From NCBI RefSeq assembly GCF_037042905.1, contig NC_087257.1:20872501-20936500 (forward strand): DNA of 64,000 bases, read 5' to 3'. Origin of the DNA: Lytechinus pictus. Lineage: Eukaryota > Echinodermata > Echinoidea > Temnopleuroida > Toxopneustidae. Position numbers and translations under genes: made by a program. Under the pieces are notes generated by a model. The model had not been told where the DNA came from. It saw only the letters and a program-made list of their open reading frames with translations, and searched no databases. Shown in pieces: positions 1 through 11,000 of this stretch. Every line of letters starts with the position of its first letter. Positions within the stretch are counted from its first letter, which is position 1.

Positions 1-356
1 GTTTCATTTATCACAATATTGTTTATTTTGCACATATTTTGTTTCAGTCTTCCTTTCTTTTCCCTTTCTATCTTTTTTTTCGTTTTCTCTCCTTTATTCA
101 ATAGTAAAATCATGGGGGGCGTCGATCCCTCCCCACTGGCGTACAGATGGGGGCTAGGGGGCCATGGCCCCTAAATGTTTCACACCAAGAAACAGAGGGG
201 GAGAAAGGGAAAGGAAACTTGAGAGTGAAAATTTATACTTTATTCTGATTGTTATTTCAAACTCTATCAACAAATAGATTTAAGGATATATATATGGTCA
301 GAATTTTTGCTCCCTCAATTCACTCGCTCGCATTTTTTTTTATAGAACTGCTGCTC

Positions 357-533
357 CATTCTCCCCACTCAAAGGGAGGGGGTGTGACGGGTGGAATCCC
401 TCTGTCTCAACAGGAGAGGATGTCAGTGCTCCTGGTGAAGGGACTCCTTTCTCCCCCACCAAGGGTAGGGAGGAGTGTGACGGGTGGAATGATTCCTCTC
501 AGTGTCTCAACAGGAGAGGATGTCAGTGCTTCC
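357..533. repeat. Two-copy tandem repeat of about 90-100 bp
   Basis: The segments around 357-432 and 440-533 both contain a T/C-rich start, an AGGG(A)GG run, GTGTGACGGGTGGAAT and then CTCAACAGGAGAGGATGTCA. They are clearly a direct duplication with small indels. No coding role is apparent. Confidence 0.7.
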
Positions 534-885
534 ATGCAGTGAAGTCCAACCTAAACGCTCGAGCTCATGACGTCTCATGATGTACGTTCCTGATCCTCCA
601 ATTGCGGAAAGAGGGTGGGCACATTGCAGACAAATTTCCTGAATAAGACCGTTTCCTTCCTCGGTTCATAAGAGTCTGATTGGTCTTGACACAGTCACAC
701 GGGGTTAAACCAACTCCAAACCGATCAAAATCTATACAGCGTTATTTCCAATGACATACCATGTCAGTTTGGAGTCGGCTTCGTTGGTGTGAAAGTCGCA
801 TCAGCTTCTGGGGTTTTCATGATCTGGATTTTTTCCTTTTCTTTTGTTAGAGTAGACCTAATAATGTTCTGTTCATCCCAGGCGC

Positions 886-1116
886 GGATCCAGGGGGCAC
901 AGGGGGCACGTGCCCCCCCTTTTTTTTTTAGAAACAAAATGACAATTTTTCATGTAAAAAGTCCTCTTTTTTTTTGCTCGTCAATTTTTTTTTTTGGTAC
1001 GTATGTACGTAATATCCTTAATTTGTGGTTGAAAACTCTTTTTTTTTTGGCTTGTCAAAATTTTCCTCCGAAAAATTTGCCCATCCCTTTTGGAAAATCC
1101 TGGATCCGCCCCTGGT
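886..1116. repeat. GGCGGATCCAGG-type homopolymer repeat, copy 1
   Basis: The copy begins with GCGGATCCAGGGGG and ends with the inverse, AAAATCCTGGATCCGCCCC. Between them are long C and T runs and the phrase CTTGTCAAATTTTTCC. Related copies lie near 1262-1412, 2671-3105, 3153-3511, 12281-12480, 22620-22795, 56693-56916, 60022-60356 and 60621-60931. It is probably a short non-autonomous transposon. Confidence 0.65.
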
Positions 1117-2796
1117 TCATCCAAAGAGGAAAACGTCAGCGCCTGCATGCATTAAATTGGAACAGACACAATTTGATGTTCAGTCAGTGGACCCTAAGGA
1201 ACACCCCCCCCCTAATTTCGTTTTTTTAAGAGGATAGAAGGGTGTGAAAAAAAAACATTCTTGGCCCCTCCATTGGCGCAAAGGGATGTGAGCTGAGTAA
1301 TGACCCCCCCCCCCCTTCTTTTTTTCTTTTATGCTTGTCAGAAAAAAAATAGAAGAGAAGGTTTTGTTTTTTCGGGACTACCTTATTCCCTAAGGTATCC
1401 TGGGTCCGCCACTTGTTTTGGTATTAATGCGTGTTTATTGTTATTATCATTTTTTTTTGCATTCCAATAAATAAAAGAGTAGTTTATATATTCTTCTCAT
1501 GTATTGCTGAATGGATCAAACTGCAGTTACGTGTTACTTTTCGATATTAAATCAAAGTAATGAATTAGGTCATATCACCCCCATCAAGACACAGGGAATG
1601 TACATTTTATAATAATTAGAGATCTCATTCTTTACGTTGAAATTAAGTCACGGGGTCTTGCCTCTTTCACAAACATTGTTTTGGGGGCAAGCCTCCTTCG
1701 TTTTATTACTTCATTTTTTCTTAGCTTAGTCAGATTCGTTATTTCTAGATTGTTACATTGAAAAAAAAATAAGTCCTTGATTTTCTCTCTGAATATTGTG
1801 TTTATTTTTGTACTTTTATGTTTGGCTGGAAATTCTGTAAATATTAATTTGACCTCAATTGAAATGTTTGTTGTATTTTGTTGATAAGAAATAAAGTAAA
1901 TGAATATCCATTAGACAAATTTCTGCATTTTTGATAAATCTTATTCAAATAAAAAAGGAGTTTATACATTTTTTTGTCATAATTATAGGAGCCTGGAGAA
2001 AAAGAAATGTTCAAATAAAATTGTAGGTAAAACATGAATATGAACATAAAGTATACAAAAATGTAGGCCTTAAGTGTATTGATGTTTTACTATCATCACC
2101 CTCACATAATAGTGATCCTTCAAGGTTTAATTCCACTGAACTTTTCGTGGATGACGTACTCATCTTAAGTGATCCTTAACACAGTACAGCCGCCCTTCCC
2201 ATGTGATACGCCCATTGAAAGTAAAATTCATGGCTTAGGAATTCATGTCTCATTGACACATTCTGAAGTGCAAGGTCATGAAAAACCTAACACAAAACAG
2301 AATTATATATGTCAAGGTCTGTTTTCCCCAAACCTTTTGAATAAATCCAGGAATTTTACGGGTGAATAAGGTAGGCCTATAGGACTATTGCCCCCAAAAC
2401 TTTCATGTTCTAAAAAAAATGATGACGAGCAAAAGAGGGGGATCTGGAACATTTGGGAAAAGGTTGAAAAAAGGAGAGATAAGAATTAAAAGTAGTGAAA
2501 ATAGAGTGCTTGTTCAGTTGGTCAGTAACCGAATGAAAAAAAAGTTTATTCTATGTTCTTCTTTTATTTATGCTCCCTCGATCACCACGAATTACTCTTG
2601 CGAGTGCTGCCCCTGAACTTGGCCGTTATGGGGCGGAGCATTGGTAAAAGGCAATGAATGTGACAGTCTGCACAGTGGCGTACCTAGGATTTTCCACAGG
2701 GGGGGGCAAAACCGTCCGCCAAAAATTTGACAAGCAAAAAAAAAAAAAAAAAAAAAAAAGTCTTCGATCACAAATAAACGATTTCGTACCAGAAAT

Positions 2797-2979
2797 GGGC
2801 GTTGTGGCGTGCGCCTGTAATCCAAGCTATGTGGGGAAGTTACAAATTGATGCAGAGGTTCGAGGTTCGAGCCCTGGTCACGTCTTTCGGATGGTGACGT
2901 TAAAGGTCGGTCCCAGACATAAATAATCATATATGATTGATACACGTCTGACAAAACTCAAATACACACACACACACAG
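2797..2979 (+). mobile_element. SINE with a 7SL/Alu-like 5' head
   Basis: The start GGGCGTTGTGGCGTGCGCCT, followed by GTAATCCAAGCTA, closely follows the 5' domain of 7SL RNA and the Alu left arm. A box-B-like GGTTCGAGCCC follows at about 2862-2874. The body CTTTCGGATGGTGACGTTAAA is a tail I associate with tRNA-type SINEs of marine invertebrates. It ends in AAACTCA plus a (CA)n tail. It sits inside a copy of the GGCGGATCCAGG-type repeat, with TTGACAAGCAAAA on both outer sides. Assignment to 7SL rather than chance tRNA-like resemblance is inference. Confidence 0.55.
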
Positions 2980-2992
2980 AAAAAAATTGACA

Positions 2993-3031
<39 letters not shown>

Positions 3032-3152
3032 GGAAAATATACGTTTTTTCATGGGTTGTGACTCGTCATGGGGGGCAGAGTGCCCCCCCGTAGGTACGCT
3101 AGTGATGTCTGCCAAAATCCCCATCAATTTTTTTTTTAAACATAACTGAGCA

Positions 3153-3511
3153 CACCGGCGGATCCAGGGGGGGGGCAGAGCTGACCCGCCCCCTCCCTCT
3201 TCAGTGAGAGCACAATTAAAATTTGTAATGTAAAAATCCGTTAAAACAGAAATGTACCCCCCCCCCTTTCGAAAGTGAAGACCTTTTTATTTTTTATTTT
3301 TTTTGGCTTGCCAATTATTTTGGTGGACGAAATCCTCTTAAATTTTGGTTGAAACCGTTTTTTTTACTTTTCTTTTTGCTTGTCAAATTTTTTTGTGGAC
3401 GAAATACCCTTAATTTTTGGTTGAAACCCTTTGTTTTTTGCTTGTCAAATTTTTTCCTCGGGAAAATGTGCCCCCCCCCCCTTTCAAAAAATCCTAGAAC
3501 CGCCCCTGACT
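3153..3511. repeat. GGCGGATCCAGG-type homopolymer repeat, copy 4
   Basis: It starts with GGCGGATCCAGGGGGGGG and ends with AAAATCCTAGAACCGCCCC. The motif GCTTGTCAAATTTTTT occurs in a mini-tandem arrangement with the phrase GTGGACGAAAT. This is the most complete copy in the window. Confidence 0.6.
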
Positions 3512-4009
3512 GAGCCTGTTATGGGCCCAAGGTTTTTTCGCGCCGGCCCCTAGCTTTCTTTTATTTTTATTTTATTATTAACCTATTTTTCTCCAGATGA
3601 GAATTTAAAAGAAAATGAGTGTAGAAAAATAGGGCCTATATTAATAAAAATTATGGACTTGAGAACTTTTAAGTATGTTTCCAAAATTCAGCCCCTTAAC
3701 AGTTTTAATCATTAGACACTGAATTGTTTATAGTGGCCTTGTATAATTAAACCACCTTATCATTTTGCTTTCTTGTTGAGGAACAAAAATAATTGATCTC
3801 ATTAAAATTTGGAGGACTCCCATTGAAAGTAGAAGAAGAAAACGAAAATGAAGAATGAAGAGGAAAGAAACACACATGTAAGAAAGTAACAAAAATATAT
3901 CACTTAGAAAGAAGTCTTAATTTAAAAGCCCCCATTGGATGGAAAACGGGGTTTCAATGAGTTGCGTAATTATAGTAAGCTATTTTTAGTTCATGATGTA
4001 ATCACTACC

Positions 4010-4221
4010 GTCAGTGACTGTACCGGCGACGGCGACCAACGTCCGGTGTGCATGTAGGTACTGTGGCACAAAATAGTCTGTGATTGTGAACTGACTGAGT
4101 CTGAGGCTGAGCTGAGTCTGATAATAGTCGGGGGACCAATAGATTAATTCATAATTGAGGCTATGAATCGCCTACAACTCAGCTTTACGGGGTGCTTTAT
4201 CTTTCAGAGAATTTGGAATTT
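4010..4221 (+). promoter_or_regulatory. ANKZF1: Probable ANKZF1 promoter and non-coding first exon
   Basis: A CpG-containing patch (about 4005-4050, including CCGGCGACGGCGACC) stands out from AT-rich surroundings. A good splice donor, TTT|GTAAGTATC, lies at 4221/4222. The next plausible acceptor is CTCCAG at 4968-4973, before the exon that carries the start codon. A short frame opening at an ATG near 4162 would meet a stop right after the junction, so this exon is most likely 5' UTR. The transcription start itself cannot be fixed by eye. Confidence 0.4.
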
Positions 4222-4527
4222 GTAAGTATCACATTCACATCCCTTTATTAACTCCTTTTCTGTCGCCTCAGTTCCCAGATGGAATTATTGTATTGTCCCA
4301 CGTGCTACAGTTTGTGTGAGTGAATTTTGTGTACGTGGGGTCTTGTTTGTCATAAATTGTGACACAAAGCTTGCTTGTATTCATTATATAAAATGCTCAA
4401 AGCTACATTTTTTTAGCACTCTTGTAAATGACAAAAAAATGATCTTCAAGTTAGATCTTCTAATGAAAAATAAACATGATAAATGATGATTAAAATTAAA
4501 AAATGGATAGGGCCTAGGCCTATAACT

Positions 4528-4644
4528 TAGTCTTGAGGACGCAATAATGATGATGACTTTTTAAATACTGTCATATACTTCTTCATCATTGAAGAAGTAT
4601 ATGACAGTATTTAAAAAGTCATCATCATTGCGTCCTCAAGACTA
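4528..4644. mobile_element. Fold-back palindrome flanked by a 10-bp direct repeat
   Basis: The sequence from 4528 to about 4587 is repeated in reverse complement up to 4644 with one 3-base difference and a 6-base loop (ATCATT). The direct repeat TATAACTTAG flanks it at 4521-4530 and 4647-4656, as expected of a target-site duplication. It lies in the 5' UTR intron of ANKZF1. Confidence 0.7.
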
Positions 4645-5007
4645 GATATAACTTAGTATTTTTGGTTTAATACAAAAGTGTCAAAAGTGATATTTGAATT
4701 GAAAGAATTTATTATGTGTGTTGTGTACTGCGTAGATCTACATGTAGATTCTCAGGGTGGTTGCAGTGAACAAGTGGTGTGCCCATGATCTATCATATTT
4801 TGGACATGTTTTAATCAATAACTAGCAAAAGATTAAAATGCAATGTGTACTTTGCTCAGGAACTCATTTCGATTTCTGCTGTAATTGTGCTCTGTACTTT
4901 ATCAACAAAATAAAGTGATCTGAATTTAACCTTTTCATCTTGATAAACACCATTATTTTCTTGACTTCTCCAGGTTCTAGAAAAAAACAAGTTGTAGAAG
5001 TGGAGGC

Positions 5008-8000
5008 ATGGAGATGCCTAAAAGACAGAGCAGTTGTCTTTTAACAGACAAGAGCAATGCTTGGAAGTATCTAGCTGGTATCAAACTCTCATCACTCCAA
5101 CCAAATGTGGTGGCAGAGGACTTTTATGAAGAACCAGAGACCATTGTTGGTGTCGAAAATAATGGTACGTTGAGTCAGTCAATTTTCAGATTCATGTATT
5201 AAATCAATCCAAGTCCCTTGAAATCCTTAGCCTCAGACGCCCTAGTAATTGGCCTCAATGCTCCTTTCACTAGCCTTGGATAATTTTTGTTCACGTTTAT
5301 GCTGGAATATAAATGTGTTCCTTTATGAAAAGTGGCCTTGCCTTAAAGAGATTGAAATTGAAGGCCTGGGGCGGTATTCTGAAAACGTTCTTATCTTAAT
5401 TTTGTTCTTATCTACGTCACGTTCTCAAATTGGTATTCTGAAAACGTTCTTATCTTTTTCTTATCTTTTGTTCTTATCTTTTTCTTATCTTGCTTTCCAT
5501 CGATGCTGAGCGCGTAAATTTATCATTCGCGCATATGATACAAAAGCGCGCTAAAAGATAAGAACAAAATAAAGATAAGTGGTATTCTGAAAACGTTCTT
5601 ATCTTTTTTCTTTCTTATCTTTCACGATATTTAAGATAATATTTAAGATAGCTAGAGGGTTATCACATCTCACGATGTCCGCGTTTTTTCTTGCTCAAAA
5701 TCGATGGCCACTATAGTAACAAGTATTCCTCCCACCCTTTATTTAATTCACCCTTTATTTTGCCCGTCTCTTCTTTTCTATCCCTTCTTTCTTTCTTTCT
5801 TTCTTTCTTTCTTTTCTTTTATTTATTTTCTCTTTTTCTTCCTGTCTATCTGTCTGTCTTTCTTCTTTTCTTTCATTCTTCAATTATATCTTTTGTTTTA
5901 TTCTGTTTGAATCTTTTATTTTTTTTTCTTTATTTCGCTCATTTTTTTGTTCGTTCTTCATTTACTATTTGTCTTTACTTTCTTTCTCCTCTCTGTCTTT
6001 CTTTTATTAAATTTTTCTTTATTCTTTCCATTGATTTTTTTTTCGTTTTCTTTTCCTAACTTTTTATTTTCCCTTTTCGTTTTTTGTTCTTTCTTTCTTT
6101 CTTTGAATTTAGCTTTCTTTCCTTTATCTTTTTGTAGTCTTCATGTTTGCGTTAATTTTCCTTTCATTTTTTTCTCTCTCATCTTTATTTCTTTGTTTCA
6201 TTTTCCTTTTTTTTCTTTCTTCATTTTTTACATTTTTATTCCCTTTTTTCTCTCTTTCTTTCTTATTTATCTTTCTAACTTTCTTTCATTCGTTTTTTCA
6301 AACTTTTTTTCCTTTTCGGTTCCTTGTTACTTTATTTTTTATTTTTAGTCTGACCTCTTTCTTTTTTTGTTCCTTTTAGATTCTTTCTTTTCTTTATTTT
6401 TTCTTTATTTTTTCCCTTCACTTTATCATTGATAATTGTTCTATTTCTTTCGTCTTTTTCGTTCTTTTATTCATCCTTTTTTCTTTTTAAGTTATTTCGC
6501 TTGCTTTCTTTTGTTTTACTCTTTATTTTTTCATTTGTCTGTTTTGTTCCTTTCATCTTTTTTTCTGCTTCATTCTGACCCTTTTCTATCTTCTTACTTC
6601 AATACCTACTTACTTTCTTTCTTCATATTTTATTCTTTATTCGTACCTGCTTTATTTACTTTTCTTTCTTTATTTTGTGCACGTGGACGTCTCGAAATAA
6701 TAAAATCAGTCATTGCGTACAAAATGCCTATTTCGCGCAATGCGCCAGAAACAGTGTACGCGCAGCGCCCATGATATTCTCTTCACATAAGGAACGCTTC
6801 TATTGGTTAAACTGCCAATATAAAGCGCATTTTGATTGGTAATATCCTAAAAATGGGCGTGTTGAAGATAAGAAGGAGGTAGTCCTTACAGAGATAAGAA
6901 CGCGTTAAGAAGATTTTCAGAATACCGATTTGCAATGATTTTAGCGTCTTCTTATCTCAGTGAGATAAGATAAAAGATAAGAACAAAGATAAGAACGTTT
7001 TCAGAATACCACCCCTGTAGTTTATCATTTTTCCATTCACAATCATGACATGTGCTTCAAAGTTTAATAAAAGTATCTTATTACATCCGCAATAGAATAT
7101 CAATCAGTTGATGAGAAAGAGAGTGAGAAGGAGGTACATATATCAAAATGAAACAAAGCTCAATTCATACAAAGGAAAAGCAATTTGTTACACATTGTAT
7201 TGTGAGTCTTTGCTACAGAATCAAATCTTATTTGCCCCGTCTCTCACTTTGCATACAGAAGTTATATTTCTTTTAATCTACAGGAATCTGATTGTCATTT
7301 GTTCTACCACAGGGACCACATTTTAGCTGTTTCTTTGAAGAGAATCAAATATTCAATCATTTATTGATTTTAATGCATATCAATACTTTCTTTCTTATCT
7401 AACAACAGAGCCTGAAGTTTACACAGTTTCCAATACAATGTCATGTTCCCTGTGTGATTGCACATTCGAGGACAGACACCAACAGGTAAATATTTGCATT
7501 CTTAAATTGCGTTGGAATTTCTTTTTCTGTTTCAAACGATTCCTTCTACAACCTTCTGATGTACATCATTTTGTTGTAAATGCACCTTGCTTTAGCATAC
7601 AGAAAGAAATATAGAAATAAAGCAAATTCAGAGAAGTATGCATTACAATAATCAGTCATAGATTAGACTATCTAAGAAGTAGGCCAACTGATTTGACTTA
7701 TTGAACATTGACTAATACCCAGCTTCCCTTCTATTGATTCCATTTCTAGAAAGCTCATTATCGTCTTGATTGGCACCGGTTTAACTTGAAGCAGAGGATG
7801 TCTGGGCTCAAGTCACTCTCGGAAGAGGCTTTTTCTCAGAGGGCAGGTAAGAAACAAAAAACATTAAACTTCTCTTGATTATAAAAAAGACCAAAGTGAC
7901 TGTTTAACCTAAACTAAGCAATTCAGTCACTTTGATATCTTAGAAAGAAAAGTTGTGAACCACAACAGAGGCTTCACTTTCCACATCACAAATGCTGAGA

Positions 8001-11000
8001 AATTAGAGTGTTCCACAGTAAATGTACCACCAATACTTGTTATCATAAAAGGCTTACGGTGCGACTACTTTTTCCCGGGACATCAATATAGCATGGGGTG
8101 CAGGGGAATATTTAAAAATTGCGAAATATTCAAGTGATCGATCCTGATGAAATTCAAAGCTGGATGGAACTAGAGAAGAAAGATACAATAACTTATGAAA
8201 AGCAAAATTTAATTCAAACAAAGAGTCATTTGGCTGTTGAGTCTTCTGCTGCTGCTGTTATCTTCACAGGGTTGTGAAGCCTATCTTAATAATTCTTATT
8301 GTTCTGAATAAATTGTGCCAGAATTATAGTATGCATGAAGGAAAAAAACTTTTAAATAAATCATCTAAAAATGAGTTGTTTTAGGAATACTAGTTTTTTT
8401 TTCCATGGTTCTAATCATTTTGTTATTCTCCACCCTCACACTTAACACCACAAATACAATTTACTACACCTGGGTAGAGAGTGGCAAATGTAGACAAACA
8501 CATTTTATTCATTCCTTAGATGATCTGTCCAGTATCTCTGGCAGCGGTGACTCTTCCTCATCGTCATCGGACGAAGACATAGACATGTCTCCCATCTCAA
8601 GAACCTCTCGTCAAGTCCAAAGAAGGAGAAAGAAGGCGAGTTCTATCCACAAGTATGACAGCGACGACGACGATGGTGTCGATGGAGGGAAGGAAGGAGG
8701 AAACAGTAGACGATGTCCAAGAATCTATTTTGATAACGATGACGGAGAGGTGGTGTCTGTTTATCGCTGCATCATCCATGGCAAGAGGGTGAGTAAGGGG
8801 TGACACAACATTTGCTCCTGCGACAATTGCTCCAGGCTTAATTTCGTCTAAGATGTAGGGTTAGGGTTACAATAGGGTTTCAGGTTAGGTTTAGGGTAGG
8901 GTATAGTGTTAAACCCAGGGGTGAAGTTGGTAATTCCATTAGTGTGTGGAATTTAGAGCGGAGCAATTGTCGCCAGAGCAAATGTCATGGAACCAAGTAA
9001 GGAGGGTCATTTTTACAAATTGTCGTAAGTCTACTGGTAACTGTTTGGATAACCCATAGATATATATGCATGTAATGGCTATTTTCACAAACTGTTAAAG
9101 GTCTAACTCTTTTTTTATTTGGTAGATATGCATGTAAGAGCTATTTTCACAAACTGATATAATTTTGATTTTTTTTTTGTATCACCCATAGGAATTGCAT
9201 TTTAGAGTTTTAGCACACATATTCCTATTGAATTTCTGTGAGCTTTGGAAAGGAGTCCTCATGTAATGATTTCTTGGCAAAGTGATACAATTAATGTACC
9301 AGTTACACATGTAGATTGTTATATGTTGTATACCTACAAGTAGTTGCTGTATATCCTAATAGTTGTATTTTTTTTGGGGGGGGGTATCATAGGCTGCCCT
9401 GAGCTTTTTGAGCAACTCAGATTTGTAAATAAGTAATGCGATTTGAGATAGCAATATATGAAATAATTCTTTATTTCTTTTTAAATGTTTATAGGAAGCA
9501 CCAAGCAATCACACAGAGCTGATATCCAGGACTCTTGGTTTGTTGACCAATCAGAAGTGGGCTATCATAATGACTGGTGGTGGCCATTTTGCTGCTGCAT
9601 TGTATGATGGGTAAATTATGTCTGTCTATTATCATTTTTATTTTAATTATTTACTTATTTGTAATACAAAACATAAATTACTTTTGCATGGCATGAACAA
9701 ATTCAGTAGAATAAACAGGGGTGGTAAAAACATAATAAATAGTTTTTTCTTGTAGGCATATACGGTAACCCCCACATGTAACGCTGCATATAAATATCAA
9801 ACATAGATGCTTATTAACAGATTTAAATTTTAATAATGTCATATTTTGTTCAAGGAATTAATCCTACCAAGGTCCCGTTGCATAAAAGTTATTATTATGG
9901 TAACTTTGCTATCGAATGGTAACTACCATGGTAACGCTGATCAACAGCCAATCAAAATCAAGGATTCAATGCAAGTTACCATTGCATGGTAAAGTTACCA
10001 TAATGGTAACTTTTATGCAATGGGGCCCAGGTACACATTCACCTCACCAAGGTTGAGTGCAGCACAATGAGGATAAATTTCTTGCTGAAAAAAAAACACA
10101 TCCCGTGCTTGAATTTAAACCCAATGCCCTCTGTTGGAAAGATAAGACAAGATCAGACCACAATGCCCTCACAGTTAAATTTCATCTTTACCTTATATAC
10201 AGTAAATGAAATATTTGACAGAAAGGCAGTTTTCACTGAAATATCAGCATTTGATTGATTTTATTATTTTTTTTTAACCTTTTGACAGACCTGATGTCAT
10301 CGTTCATAAGACTTTTCATAGGTACACTGTGCGTGCCAAGAGAGGAACTGTCCAGTCTGTTAAAGACGCACAGGGAAGTGCTGCAAAGTGAGTATAGAGG
10401 GGGGTTGTCCAAGACTTAACCTACTTATAATATTTGAGTTTAAAAAACGTCATTATCTGAGATGAGCAAAGACTTGACTTAGTATTTGATCAATGTGCAT
10501 AGATGTCGGACACGGATGAAGAGGAGGTCGCTTACTATTTTGAAATTGCTTTTTGAAGAAGAATGTACTTTATTTAACACAGAACTGCCACACTGAAAAA
10601 AGTAATTTAAATGCTGAAAATCAGTATATACTGCTGAGGAAATCAGTATTTTCAAAGAAATATCATAGGACACTTAGCACATAAAACTGGAACTTTAGAA
10701 ATCATTACTTTGGATCAAACCATCAGTATTCTCATTTTTCAGTAATATTTACTTAAAATCAGTACTACTTAGCAGCTCTATTTACAGGTATATATCTAAT
10801 GGCTTTTTTTTCTTTGTAGATCTGCAGGAGCTTCCATCAGAAGGCACAACGAAGCGGCCTTGAACCAAGAAGTCCAGGACCTTCTGGCGTCCTGGAAGGA
10901 CCACTTGGACGCCTGCACCAGGATCTTCCTCAGAGTACCCGCCTATAACAGGGCCATGTTTTATGGAGGGAAGTGCCCTGCTCTCGTGAAGGGGGACAGC

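Larger units (their letters stand above)
1..4000. other. Gene-free, repeat-rich left flank
   Basis: I see no convincing exon here. Open frames at 249-542, 789-1229 and 2654-2926 run through repeats or homopolymers and resemble no family. The stretch holds a tandem duplication (about 357-533), several copies of a homopolymer-laden repeat whose ends read GGCGGATCCAGG, and a SINE with a 7SL-like head. The remaining sequence (about 1420-2650 and 3520-4000) is plain AT-rich DNA in which I see nothing. Confidence 0.6.

Noticed and set aside
5691-6774. Long stop-free Phe/Leu/Ser-rich frames
   Set aside because: They fall in the CT-rich tract, where stop codons are rare by composition, and overlap in two frames.
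8405-8519. Upstream extension of the ANKZF1 exon at 8520
   Set aside because: The open frame runs into the intron; the acceptor at 8519 fits the phase of the previous exon.
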